Below, piece by piece: positions 28,301 to 35,758 of a DNA stretch of 64,000 bases. The position numbers and the translations under genes are program-made. Source of the DNA: an uncultured Candidatus Melainabacteria bacterium. Its GTDB lineage: Bacteria; Cyanobacteriota; Vampirovibrionia; Gastranaerophilales; Gastranaerophilaceae. Position 1 is the stretch's first letter; every line of letters begins with the position of its first letter. The stretch spans positions 62,001 to 126,000 of the forward strand of contig CAKVIE010000001.1 of assembly GCA_934754505.1 (NCBI GenBank), read 5' to 3'. The notes beneath the pieces are model-generated. The model was given only the letters and a program-made list of their open reading frames with translations. It had not been told where the DNA came from and did not search any database.

Positions 28301-28641
28301 AGTTAATCGGTAATTTACCTCACGGTTGGCAGCCTTACATCAACATGAAAATGTTGTGGAATATTATTGATGAAACAAAAGTTAAGGCTGAATTTATAAA
28401 TCTTCCGGAAACAAGCGTAAAACCATATTTTGAATACGGTTTAGGTGTTCAAAAAATGGTCGGTGAAAGATTTACGGGTTTTGGACAAGCAATGTTCAGA
28501 GCAGGCGGCAGAAACGGTGTTTCTTTCACATTAGGCGGTCGTTATGCCGTAGGTGAACTTGAAGATAAACATCAAATAAAATCTATTAAAAAATCTTCAA
28601 GGGCAGATAGAATAAAACAAATCTCGACAGATGAAAATTAA
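22357..28641 (+). CDS. Giant Pmp-like autotransporter adhesin (type V secretion)
   Basis: 2094 aa. A signal peptide (residues 1-29, ending VEAKEV) is followed by a long passenger (about 30-1830) of right-handed beta-helix type. In the N-terminal two thirds of it, units such as FxxNxAxxxGGAI recur every 20-35 residues. FxxN plus GGA(I/L/V) is the repeat signature of chlamydial polymorphic membrane proteins. A less repetitive beta-rich stretch follows (1150-1750). The C-terminal 280 residues, from IWFRPYASFEQ to GGRYAVGEL, look like an autotransporter beta-barrel. Past the last strand there is an odd hydrophilic, basic tail of about 30 residues, whereas barrels usually end in an aromatic residue. 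The ribosome-binding site is AAGGAAG. The likely role is surface adhesion. No protease cleavage site was identified. Confidence 0.88.
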   Translation: MHRQSKNPALLFIMTMFAFFGMLSVEAKEVTTSDFGVFDDAVRSADVDTINITGNMTMVTTVFDRKQQSDNLTINGNNYTITAADNLRYSNGVFNNNGKILTINDLTLENFIPRAWNTGDDSSDSTIFNQVKGSLTLSNVTIQNNTNTTLSSNSDLTISNSKFINNKYVKSTVAGGAITTNKKDSTISNTLFQGNKSLKNGGAILHKGPLLTLTGGSFEDNEATEMGGAICANSYAKLDIDGTSFKNNTSATKDGGAIAINNSSTSVIKNASFDGNKALGTNAAGGAIALIKGTLSIDNTNFTNNQSNYGGAVYQYTNKNVAMDIKNSTFDSNIAKNGGGALGIFKEAKISGSKFINNKAETEDGGAIFLGAESVTNIDNTIFNGNTAATDGGTITTRDYNANNFAAKLDIVNSTFTSNTATTNGGAINNYFYISAENGEFVTIKDTTFDGNSAKNGGAVYNHGVADLNGKYGSIKADNVTFTNNTASNYGGAIYNEGNLDISNSKITSNKAGNWGGAIYANTTVTNASGTKENNGGVINISNTEFDGNSASIGGAIFLHNGTMNITNSKFTNNTADYSGAIFTGSTEYTFLNISDSLFENNTAKDAGAVQGMSVTTIKNTIFRNNTANGNEDGAGALFLGAISNTQIGNSVDNSLFENNTSTTRGGAISTRSQIANNKDASLDIINTKFTGNKANTTGGAFDNYFYNSSSNEGYVTVKGSEFTDNYAANGGAIYNHGELDKNNKMGSIKVENSIFKNNQAKKYGGAIYNVGNLIVENTVFEGNKASNGAAIATNYPSSFYKVSTPGKTEIGDGVQFLRNETTSQGGAIYIYDHSKLAHTFNIKDNVVFDGNVSGNLGGAIYTYLLSPDSEFTVGNNAIFTNNSAKKNAGAVYSGGKVTIGDNAKFTNNSAGYYGGAMYVVKDGLTLGNNAYFEANTAQQGGAIFISNAAVTIDNAQFVKNTAISDKGALGGAITTDKSNAKEVKILNSIFDSNSSQTTAGAIGQWDGSKATVTIENSTFTNNSAGSEAGAVNTDSTLIVKNSTFTGNKTTGTKIDEETPLNSDGGGGAVFLYDNGQAQISDSTFENNSSGTYGGAIATRINSTTGNLEVKNSKFINNTANLAGGAIANMKGGIAKIIDSIFSGNTANGEKNDIHNEGEVTFVGNNTLDGGIDGNGSTIVQDGANVDISNGKLVQDTVNVETNGSLITNVANTTVANGITNNGSVTFTGDGEINTALSGNGSLILTPNGTITLNNSSLIDSVIPVTVTGGEFAIGNNITNFDNKLTMGDSILNLVNGVDNVISNLNVESGKEMKLAIDFNDKIETADTSVEQGDIVLNKIDIGSVTVNSTNTLSTTLGNYISYDKDSQLVNGNGSVNFVTFSQVAPNSAILTATKSTLNGAVADTSDQRVYNMDTSETVISNTTVGTLVVQGNGKTIMSDPTDVGGGIQIGAVGVNSGDLSFVDTNLDSIVVNDNNKGALTVNGESGLVIEAKNQDVTIQNTKGLSVNNAIYLNDEENGKAMAALIAHEGKSITIQDDIRSNHANNKILLQGDGDIYLNGVLDPATVDTTAANVYRNGYDEAITWNLNGGTVHYSKDAYLYDAAHHSTALMNTLNFNGGNLDLRNGAANTINLAALNLNASSNLYLDVDLANKTMDRFEAPVTVNGGKLNVAGLQLLSDSVNPETTINFTTDEALKGSVQYTGAQGLQALSPIYKYNVKYLADSGDFNFVRNVAPNPYQSYNPAIYGSAVAMQGVYTTQLANYDIAFSNLDQKMLLTQDQRNALKYGNKYAANDESNPQVYSPLYIPEENAGIWFRPYASFEQVQLDNGPDVNNVLYGSLVGGDSSLIELGKGWDGQFSAYAGYNGSHQTFDGVGIYQNGGMVGVTAALYKGNFFEALTANFGANAADIKSYVGHNDLTMLATGLASKTGYNWELWNGKFIIQPSWTMSYTFISPLENYTLGNGVEITNHNLNAIQLAPGLKLIGNLPHGWQPYINMKMLWNIIDETKVKAEFINLPETSVKPYFEYGLGVQKMVGERFTGFGQAMFRAGGRNGVSFTLGGRYAVGELEDKHQIKSIKKSSRADRIKQISTDEN
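22830..25850 (+). repeat. Degenerate tandem protein repeats (FxxN / GGAI units)
   Basis: Within the autotransporter gene, segments encoding F-x-x-N followed 5-10 residues later by GGA(I/L/V) recur dozens of times. The DNA is diverged between units, with no long identical repeats, so the array is old. Confidence 0.8.
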
Positions 28642-28655
28642 TTTGTAATATGAAA

Positions 28656-28689
28656 AAAGAGGAGCTTGAAAAAGTTCCTCTTTTTTTTT
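28656..28689. terminator. Strong bidirectional terminator
   Basis: AAAGAGGAGCTT and AAGTTCCTCTTT form a 12-bp stem (one G-T wobble) around GAAA, with T-runs on both sides. It separates the autotransporter gene from the convergent gene at 28722. Confidence 0.9.
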
Positions 28690-28721
28690 GAAAATTTTAT
28701 AAATGATTTTTAAATAGGAAG

Positions 28722-29252
28722 TTAAACTCTTTTGTAAGGTTTAGCGTTTGATGAAATCATTTCAAAATATTTTTGTATAGCCATATAGCCCGTGAAAATT
28801 TCGTTAGAAATCGTTGCATATCTTGCTGCGGCTAAAAATCTTAATTCTTTTGCTCTTATTGCTAAAATTTTATCGCAGTCATTTCTCAAAGTTCTATTTA
28901 ATGAAATTGAACCTTGTTGTAAAAATGCGAGTTCTTCATTGATTTGTCTTATTGTTGAAAATTCAAGCCTGTTAAAATCATATTTTTGCAAAAGTGAATT
29001 TTCTTCGTAATTAATTCTGCCTTTTACGACAGGAGCACCGTAAACTGAATTCATAAGGGAATAACCGTCAGCAACTCTTCTGTGTGACGGAGGTATTTCA
29101 CTTCTTGCTGTCATTGCAACCAAACCGAGAGAGTTCAAGACATTACTGTCAAGCAAACCTGCATCGCCTATTTCGGCAATGTATTTTTCTTCCAATATTC
29201 GCTGCAAAGAAGCAATAGTGGCTTCTTTATTATAGTCTAATGGTTTAATCAT
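28722..29252 (-). CDS. Hypothetical helical cytoplasmic protein
   Basis: 176 aa with no signal peptide or membrane segment. I do not recognise the family. It is mostly helical by composition, with NEELAFLQQGSISLNRTLRNDCDKILAIRAKEL in the middle, and ends in a basic YKRV. The shadow reading frame on the other strand is shorter and lacks a ribosome-binding site. The gene's own ribosome-binding site is weak (GGA about 14 bases upstream). It is monocistronic and divergent from mnmG. Confidence 0.6.
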   Translation of the reverse strand: MIKPLDYNKEATIASLQRILEEKYIAEIGDAGLLDSNVLNSLGLVAMTARSEIPPSHRRVADGYSLMNSVYGAPVVKGRINYEENSLLQKYDFNRLEFSTIRQINEELAFLQQGSISLNRTLRNDCDKILAIRAKELRFLAAARYATISNEIFTGYMAIQKYFEMISSNAKPYKRV

Positions 29253-29359
29253 AATAAATAATTAATCCATTCCCTTTCCTATTCTCATAATAATCTAATT
29301 TATAAAATTTGTCATCATGTTTTGTCGATATAATAAGTTTTTTGTATTAAAATAAAGAT

Positions 29360-31237
29360 ATGTTTAAGTATGATGTAATAGTAGTAGGATTAGGACATGC
29401 CGGATGTGAAGCGGCAATAGCAGCAGCCAAAATGGGTGCAAAGGTTTTGGCGGTTTCGTTGAATTTGGATAACATAGCTTTAATGCCGTGTAACCCTGCC
29501 GTCGGCGGACCTGCAAAATCTTGTTTAACAAGAGAAACAGATGCTCTCGGCGGAATTATGGGAATTGCGGCTGATGCAACTTATATGCAAATGAAAATGC
29601 TCAATTCATCAAAAGGTCCTGCTGTAAGGGCTTTGAGAGCTCAATCAGATAAAAAAGAATATTCTTTGTTTGTCAGACATTTGATTGAAAGCGAAGAAAA
29701 TATTTCTCTTAAACAATGCTGTGCAACCGAATTAATGGTTGAAAACGGTAAAGTTCAAGGTATCAAAGACGAATTTGGGCTTGAATATTATGCTCCTGCC
29801 GTAATATTGACAACGGGAACATCTTTGGAAGCAAAAATTTGGGTAGGCTTGCAGTCTTTCCAATTCGGAAGATTGGGTGAATCAAGTGCAAAAGGACTTT
29901 CGGCTTCACTTCAAAAACTCGGTATAAAAATCGGAAGATTAAAAACAGGTACTCCTGCGAGAGTTGATGCAAGAACTATTGATTTTTCAAAGACAACAAT
30001 TCAACCCGGTGACGAAGTTTTACATCATTTTTCATTTTTACCCGACCGCCCTGTCAGAAAGCAATATCCTTGCTATTTAACAAGAACAACGGATAAAACA
30101 AAAGAAATTATTTTGAATAATCTTGATAAATCACCTATGTATTCAGGCAAAATCCATGCCCGTGGTCCGAGATATTGCCCGTCGATAGAGGATAAGATAG
30201 TCAGATTTGTAAATAATCCGTCGCATCATATATTCCTTGAGCCTGAGGGCAAAAACACTTATGAAATGTATGTCGGCGGCTTTTCGACGAGTTTGCCTGC
30301 ACCTGTTCAGCTTGAGATGTTGAAATCTTTACCGGGGCTTGAAAATGTTCACGTAATAAAGCCTGCTTATGCGGTGGAATATGATTATGTTCCGGCTGTT
30401 CAGACGACGCATTCTTTGATGAGCAAAAATGCTGACGGTTTGTTCTTTGCAGGGCAGATTAACGGAACAAGCGGTTACGAGGAAGCTGCGGCACAAGGGC
30501 TTGTTGCAGGAATTAACGCTGTTAATTATATAAGAAATCAAGAGCCGATGATTTTATCGAGAGAATCTTCTTATATTGGCACATTGATTGACGATTTGGT
30601 TACGAAAGACATTGATGAACCTTACAGAATGCTGACTTCCCGTTCGGAATACAGATTGATATTGCGTCAGGACAATGCTGATGAAAGATTAACGGAAATC
30701 GGCTATAAGCAAGGTTTGGCAGATGAGTCGAGATACAGACGATATCTTGAAAAAGCCGAAACCGTTAAAAATGAGATTGAACGACTTAAAAATACGAAAA
30801 TCAGTGCGACTGACGAAATTAATAATGAGCTTGCAAAAGTCGGCGAGCATATTTCTGAGGGAATAAGAATGTTTGAGCTTTTGAAAAGACCGAATATTTC
30901 TTATGAGCTTTTGAAAAAGCTTGATAAAACGACTGCCGATTTGGATTATTCTTTTGAAATCGGTGAACAAACCGAAATCAGAATTAAATATGAGGGATAT
31001 ATCAAACGTCAGCTTGAACAAGTTGAAATGTCATCAAAAGCAGATAGAATAAAAATTCCTCAAGACATTGATTATCAAAAAATTCAACATATTTCGACAG
31101 AAACAAAAGAAAAACTCGACAAAATCAGACCTGTGACACTCGGTCAAGCTGCAAGAATCGGCGGTGTAAAACCTGCTGATATTGCGGTTTTATCTGTTTT
31201 GATTGAATCAAAAGCATACAGAAACAATCTCTCCTGA
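29360..31237 (+). CDS. mnmG: tRNA uridine-5-carboxymethylaminomethyl modification enzyme MnmG (GidA)
   Basis: 625 aa, full length. An FAD protein that, with MnmE, installs cmnm5 at wobble U34 of tRNAs. Visible motifs are the N-terminal dinucleotide fold VIVVGLGHAGCEAAIAAAKMG (the second Gly of the usual GGGHAG is Leu), NPAVGGPAKSCLTRETDALGG, LKTGTPARVD, ARGPRYCPSIEDK, FAGQINGTSGYEEAAAQGLVAGINA and the C-terminal helical domain with AARIGGVKPADI. mnmE is not in this window. It converges with the metzincin gene, only four bases apart, with no hairpin between them. Confidence 0.97.
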   Translation: MFKYDVIVVGLGHAGCEAAIAAAKMGAKVLAVSLNLDNIALMPCNPAVGGPAKSCLTRETDALGGIMGIAADATYMQMKMLNSSKGPAVRALRAQSDKKEYSLFVRHLIESEENISLKQCCATELMVENGKVQGIKDEFGLEYYAPAVILTTGTSLEAKIWVGLQSFQFGRLGESSAKGLSASLQKLGIKIGRLKTGTPARVDARTIDFSKTTIQPGDEVLHHFSFLPDRPVRKQYPCYLTRTTDKTKEIILNNLDKSPMYSGKIHARGPRYCPSIEDKIVRFVNNPSHHIFLEPEGKNTYEMYVGGFSTSLPAPVQLEMLKSLPGLENVHVIKPAYAVEYDYVPAVQTTHSLMSKNADGLFFAGQINGTSGYEEAAAQGLVAGINAVNYIRNQEPMILSRESSYIGTLIDDLVTKDIDEPYRMLTSRSEYRLILRQDNADERLTEIGYKQGLADESRYRRYLEKAETVKNEIERLKNTKISATDEINNELAKVGEHISEGIRMFELLKRPNISYELLKKLDKTTADLDYSFEIGEQTEIRIKYEGYIKRQLEQVEMSSKADRIKIPQDIDYQKIQHISTETKEKLDKIRPVTLGQAARIGGVKPADIAVLSVLIESKAYRNNLS

Positions 31238-31241
31238 TTTT

Positions 31242-32756
31242 CTAAAATGCTACATATATTTTGTAAGGATTGAATGTTTTGTCGTTGACAATGTCGGGAT
31301 TGTATTTGACTAAGTGTTTCAAAACATCTCTTGCTTTCATATATTGTTTTTTCTTGATATAAACATCTGCAAGTCCAAGTGCTGCACCTGTTTGAGCAGG
31401 GTTTTTACCGAGAATGTATATAAATTCTTTTTCTGCCGATTCTAAATCATTTTTGCAATATTTTATATAGGCGATTAAAGTTCTGTTATCAAGGCTGTTT
31501 GAAAAAGTCAACGATTGTTTTGCATAATACAGTGCATTTTCAAAGTCATTGAGGCTTATGTAATTGTTTGCAATGTTGTAGCAAAGTAAGCCCGAAAGGT
31601 ATTTATCTTTCGTTTTATCCAAAAGAAAAATCATAAGATTAACGCTGTCTTGATATTTTCCGTTTTGATTGTAGGCATCGGCTAATGACAGTGCATATTG
31701 CAAGTCATCAGGGTGTTCTTTTAAAAGTGCTTCTGCTTTTGCGAGCGTTTTGTTTTTTACGTCATCTACAGGGCTGAAAAGCATTGGCGGATATAAATAT
31801 CTTTCTCGCATTTTAAATTCATCAGGATTGTCTGTTATGTCGGGAGCTAATGAATATAAAATTTTAAGAGTTGCAAGGTCTTTTCCGTTTAAAGAGGTGT
31901 CTATTCGTTTTTCATAGTAATCATAAGGATTATCAAGCGAATAATACATAATAGTCCGGTTATCGGAAGAATGCCCCCAAAGCCCCAAAGCATGCCCGAT
32001 TTCGTGAGTTATAACAGTTTTGATTTCTTTAGGTGAGAAAAAATCTCCCGAGTCTTTTTTTATCAAGATGTTTATTATCATTTGTTTGAGAAATTTTTCT
32101 TTTTCAATGATTGGAGAAGTTATAGCGGCTTTATATTCTTTTTTTGCAGGTGTCTGTGTATTTTCGGCTGTTCCGAAAAACTTGACGGTGATTTTTGCGG
32201 TGGCAGAGTTACTTACCTGTGTAAATTTGACGAAATCCTCTGTTTCTCTTTGCCAATCTTCAAAGGATTTTACGGCTTGGTCGTAATAATATTGCGGCAT
32301 ATCTTTGGGTTTATCTATATAAACTGTTAATGGGAAAGAGCTTTTGCTCCAACGAAGAACAACCCCTTCATACAGTGCATCTTTTGTATAAATAGGTCCG
32401 AATTTTTCGTAGATTTTTTTTCTGAAATTCAATATGACATCTGTTGCAAGTTTTTCCGAAGCTGAACCGTCATCTTTTTGAGCAATTTCAACAAGCTGTT
32501 TTTGAACAGAGTATGAAAGCGGCATTTTAGAAAGACACAATGTCTTTTTGTACTGATAATCAGCATTTTCGGGTTTGTATGTGCTGACAAAATCGTAAAC
32601 GGAATATGCAGAGGAATAATCATCATCTTTGAATAATTTATCTGCGTAAAAACACAAAATTTTATCGCCAAATGATATTGAGATATAGTAAATTAAGGCT
32701 CCGAGTGCAATTAATGCTACTAAAACGTATGACAATTTTTTGAAAAATTTTTCCAT
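31242..32756 (-). CDS. Membrane-anchored metzincin protease with TPR-like repeats
   Basis: 504 aa. One N-terminal membrane segment (about residues 8-28), so the bulk is probably periplasmic. The zinc site HEIGHALGLWGHS has His251, Glu252, His255 and His262. The third His is one residue later than in the matrixin HExxHxxGxxH pattern, a spacing I also associate with some bacterial matrixins. IMYY, a plausible Met-turn, follows about 8 residues after it. From about residue 330 there are TPR-like helix pairs (DDLQYALSLADAYNQNGKYQDSV and GAALGLADVYIKKKQYMKARDVL). The TPRs suggest docking to a substrate or partner. The substrate is unknown. The gene is monocistronic and divergent from the response regulator. 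Confidence 0.82.
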   Translation of the reverse strand: MEKFFKKLSYVLVALIALGALIYYISISFGDKILCFYADKLFKDDDYSSAYSVYDFVSTYKPENADYQYKKTLCLSKMPLSYSVQKQLVEIAQKDDGSASEKLATDVILNFRKKIYEKFGPIYTKDALYEGVVLRWSKSSFPLTVYIDKPKDMPQYYYDQAVKSFEDWQRETEDFVKFTQVSNSATAKITVKFFGTAENTQTPAKKEYKAAITSPIIEKEKFLKQMIINILIKKDSGDFFSPKEIKTVITHEIGHALGLWGHSSDNRTIMYYSLDNPYDYYEKRIDTSLNGKDLATLKILYSLAPDITDNPDEFKMRERYLYPPMLFSPVDDVKNKTLAKAEALLKEHPDDLQYALSLADAYNQNGKYQDSVNLMIFLLDKTKDKYLSGLLCYNIANNYISLNDFENALYYAKQSLTFSNSLDNRTLIAYIKYCKNDLESAEKEFIYILGKNPAQTGAALGLADVYIKKKQYMKARDVLKHLVKYNPDIVNDKTFNPYKIYVAF

Positions 32757-33041
32757 TTTATCCTGCCGATTTTGTGATTTAATAACCCTTTTTTAATATT
32801 TTACAAGATTTAATAAGAGTGTTCAAATTTTTAAAAAATAATTTATATAGTTGATTTATTCTAAAAGCGGTTAAAGTCTGAAATATAATCGCAGCATGTA
32901 TTTTGAACGTTTCTAAACCCTAAGGCTTAGATATCTTGTTCTAACCTAAATGCCGTAATTTTGATATTTGTATTGATGTTAAACAATCGAAAGGCATGTA
33001 TTCTGATAATGTAAGTAAGGGGAAATAAAAAGGGGTACGAA
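32757..33041. promoter_or_regulatory. Divergent intergenic region with a direct repeat and a palindrome
   Basis: The 285 bases between the metzincin and response-regulator genes hold a 13-base direct repeat, GCATGTATTYTGA, at 32894-32906 and 32994-33006, exactly 100 bases apart. Between the copies is the perfect palindrome CTAAGGCTTAG (32920-32930). These could be binding sites for the adjacent regulator. No clear -10/-35 pair was found. Confidence 0.35.
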
Positions 33042-33752
33042 ATGATAAGCTGTAATGACTTTAATACAAAAACAAGAATTTTGTTGATTGATGATAACTA
33101 TGATCATTTGATGGGTGTTCGTGAGCTTATCAATCTTGAAAACGATATTGATGTAGTAGCAGCAACAACTAATGCAAATATCGCAATCAACCTCATTAAA
33201 AAATATCAACCAGATATGGTTATTGTTGATATGAATATGCCTGAAAAAGACGGTTTATCAACAATCCAAGAAATCGAAAATATGAATTCAAACGTAAAAG
33301 TTATAGCGTTGACTGCTTATGATGATGCAGATTTGATTTTCCGAGCTATGAAAGTCGGTGCTAAAGCTTACGTTTTAAAAACAATGGCATCTTCTCAATT
33401 AATCAGAGCTATTCACGAAGTTGCTCAAGGCAAAATCTATCTTCCGCAAGGTCTTACAACAGGATTTTTCGAATACTTCCAAAAATCTTTCAAAGATACT
33501 GCGAAAGAAACAAAAATCGAAGACAGTGCTTTGGCTGACTTAACTTCAAGAGAAGAAGAAGTTTTGGATATGTTAACTCAAGGTCATAACTACAAAGATG
33601 TTGCAAAATTGTTATTCATCAGTGAAACAACAGTAAAAACTCACGTTAATAACATTTTCCAAAAATTGCAGGTTAAAGACAGAACTCAAGCTGTTTTATA
33701 CGCTTTGAACCACGGTTTTGCAAGCAGAAGAAAACAAAAAGTTTCAGCATAA
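33042..33752 (+). CDS. NarL/FixJ-type response regulator
   Basis: 236 aa. The receiver domain (residues 12-130) has the acidic pair in LLIDDNYDH, the phospho-acceptor Asp63 in MVIVDMNMPEKDG, the Thr in VIALTAYDD and Lys in YVLKTMA. A linker follows, then a LuxR-type helix-turn-helix (LTSREEEVLDMLTQGHNYKDVAKLLFISETTVKTHVNNIFQKLQVKDRTQAVLYAL). It should be a phosphorylation-controlled DNA-binding transcription factor. No histidine kinase is adjacent, so the partner is unknown. The ribosome-binding site is GGGG-rich (AAAGGGG). A terminator follows. Confidence 0.93.
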   Translation: MISCNDFNTKTRILLIDDNYDHLMGVRELINLENDIDVVAATTNANIAINLIKKYQPDMVIVDMNMPEKDGLSTIQEIENMNSNVKVIALTAYDDADLIFRAMKVGAKAYVLKTMASSQLIRAIHEVAQGKIYLPQGLTTGFFEYFQKSFKDTAKETKIEDSALADLTSREEEVLDMLTQGHNYKDVAKLLFISETTVKTHVNNIFQKLQVKDRTQAVLYALNHGFASRRKQKVSA

Positions 33753-33799
33753 ACAGTTTTTCAAATTAAATGCAAATGAGATTAAGGGATTAATCAAAA

Positions 33800-33825
33800 G
33801 GGGCTGATTAAAGCCCCATTTTTTT
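33800..33825. terminator. Bidirectional terminator
   Basis: GGGGCT and AGCCCC around GATTAA, followed by seven T on the plus strand. The minus-strand reading also ends in a T-run, so it can serve the convergent hydrolase gene. Confidence 0.8.
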
Positions 33826-33847
33826 ACTTTCTTACAAATATTATCTA

Positions 33848-35617
33848 CTAAACAGAAACGCCCATCGAACGACAGAATTCTTTATATTTATTTTGAACTC
33901 TGTTCGTCAAATCTTTGTTTGTAATTGCTCCGTCACCGTCTAAATCAAGTCCTCTGTTTCCTGAATAATATCCCGATGAACTTGTGCATAATACATCATT
34001 TTTTGCGTATGCAGGTAAGAATACCAATCCGTATAAGTTGCCTGCGTTGAGTTTTTCATTGCTGCCAAATTTGTTGCCTTTGACCATATCAAAGAATTTG
34101 TCAACATAATCTAACTGCTCAACAGGTGACATGTTGCTTAATGCCTGTGTCGTTGTGCCTAATGCTGATGCGGTTGCGGGCATGAATTGGATTAAACCTG
34201 TTGCACCGCCATTGCTGTTGTATGCTTTTGAGTTTAAACCCGATTCGCTGTACATTAAGCCGACTAAATCTTCGGGACTGCAGTTGATTTTTCTTGCTAT
34301 TTGTTCGAGTTTGTCCGAGAAACCTGCACCTAATTTGTTATCAAGTGCTGTTTTAACTTGTGTCGGTAGTGTGCCGTTGCTGCTGCTTGATATTGTCATT
34401 GTTTGTTCTGCAGGAGCTGCTGCCATATATTCCTTTGTTTCAACTACTGTTTGAACTTCTTCGGTTTCATTAGCTTTTGAAGCTGCTTTTGATTCTTCAA
34501 TGTAAACTTTTTTATCTTCTGATTTTACAGTGCCGTTATCGTAGTATGAATAAGCGGTTTCAGAAGCAATTTGACCATCTGCGGTGTATTCAATATGTTT
34601 TAAAACATTTCCGTTGGAATCAAGCCGATCCTCCGACAAAACAGTTCCGTCTTGTGATTTTACGGTCGATGAAGTTATATTGCCGTTTGAGTCTGTTTTG
34701 AAGGTTTCAATAGAATTTTGTAAATGATTCATTGAATTTTGAGGAATACCTTCTTTGTCGAAAGCGGTAGTAGTTGTTAATGTTTTATTACCGTCTTTGT
34801 CAATTTGGTATCTCAATTCTGCATAAGAACCATCATCATATTGTTTGATTTCGTAACTTGCTTCACCTTGTACTTCGCCGTTTGCATCAATTGTTTTTGC
34901 GTGAGTTTTTTGACCTGTTTTTGCATCATAATCGGCTTCGGTAACTGATTGAAGATTTCCGCTGTTGTCGAATCTTGTTGTCGTTGCACCGATTTTGTTG
35001 CCGTCTTTGTCAAGTTTCAATTCTGTAAGTGTTTTTGTGCCGTCATCGTAAGTTGTTTCTTGTGATGTTTTTTCTCCGTTTTCATATTTAATTACAACTG
35101 TACTGCCGTCAGCTTTTTCGATTGTTTTTGAAATGATGTTTCCGTATTCGTCTTTCTCAACTGTTTTAGATTTAATATCTCCTTTCGTGTAATTTTTTGT
35201 TGTAATTCTGTTGAGATTTGCATCTTCATTGTCATCATTATCATCTGCTTCTGCTTTATTCCCCTTTCCGCTTGCAGAAGCTGCTTTTGTTTCATCAATA
35301 TCAATATCTTTTAAGGCTTCTTCAACTGCGTTTTCCACAACAGAAACAAATGCGTCCATTGAGAAAACATCATCGCCCATGAAATCTTTCATTTCATCTT
35401 GTGAAATTTCACCGTCTTTACCTGCGATATCATTCAAGATTTTGTCTAAGCCTGTACCTTTGAATGCGTTATCGCTGTTGACGTTAAGTTCGGCAAAAAT
35501 GCTTGCGGCATTACCCGTCAGCTGAGTTGATTCGAGTTTTGACGTATCAGTATTATTTAATGCTTTTTTCAGTTTCTCTAATTGAGAAGTTGATACATTC
35601 AAACCAAACTGTGCCAT
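33848..35617 (-). CDS. Modular protein: EF-hand/hairpin-repeat module plus lytic transglycosylase (SLT) domain
   Basis: 589 aa. Residues 1-110 are helical with an EF-hand-like loop (DIAGKDGEISQDEMKDF). Residues 110-145 form an acidic Asn/Asp-rich linker. Residues 145-380 carry about a dozen degenerate hairpin repeats (YDDGTKT, DKDGNK and similar, MORN/YD-like). A Thr/Ser linker follows. The C-terminal domain is lysozyme-like: catalytic Glu458 in GLMYSESGLNSKAYNSNGGATGLIQFMP is the Slt signature. The tail LDLDGDGAITNKDLTNRV looks like a calcium-binding dockerin/EF-hand loop. No Sec signal peptide is visible, although the substrate, peptidoglycan, is outside the cytoplasm. It shares its first 380 residues and its promoter block with the gene at 35759. 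Confidence 0.85.
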   Translation of the reverse strand: MAQFGLNVSTSQLEKLKKALNNTDTSKLESTQLTGNAASIFAELNVNSDNAFKGTGLDKILNDIAGKDGEISQDEMKDFMGDDVFSMDAFVSVVENAVEEALKDIDIDETKAASASGKGNKAEADDNDDNEDANLNRITTKNYTKGDIKSKTVEKDEYGNIISKTIEKADGSTVVIKYENGEKTSQETTYDDGTKTLTELKLDKDGNKIGATTTRFDNSGNLQSVTEADYDAKTGQKTHAKTIDANGEVQGEASYEIKQYDDGSYAELRYQIDKDGNKTLTTTTAFDKEGIPQNSMNHLQNSIETFKTDSNGNITSSTVKSQDGTVLSEDRLDSNGNVLKHIEYTADGQIASETAYSYYDNGTVKSEDKKVYIEESKAASKANETEEVQTVVETKEYMAAAPAEQTMTISSSSNGTLPTQVKTALDNKLGAGFSDKLEQIARKINCSPEDLVGLMYSESGLNSKAYNSNGGATGLIQFMPATASALGTTTQALSNMSPVEQLDYVDKFFDMVKGNKFGSNEKLNAGNLYGLVFLPAYAKNDVLCTSSSGYYSGNRGLDLDGDGAITNKDLTNRVQNKYKEFCRSMGVSV

Positions 35618-35662
35618 TAACTTACCCTTTCACATGGTATTTAACGGAACAATTTTCTCAAA

Positions 35663-35698
35663 ACTTTAATCTTTTTTCAAAAATGTTACAAACTGTAA
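35663..35698 (-). promoter_or_regulatory. Shared promoter/operator, copy A
   Basis: On the minus strand TTGTAA (35686-35691), a 17-base spacer and TAAAGT (35663-35668). The -35 is half of a palindrome TTACA-AAC-TGTAA (35686-35698, plus-strand reading). An aligned copy lies before the paralogous gene. A regulator binding the palindrome would block the -35. Confidence 0.5.
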
Positions 35699-35758
35699 AC
35701 CGTGAAGAGCATGTAAAGATAAGCTTTTCACGGAATATAAGTTTGTTAAAAATTGTTT

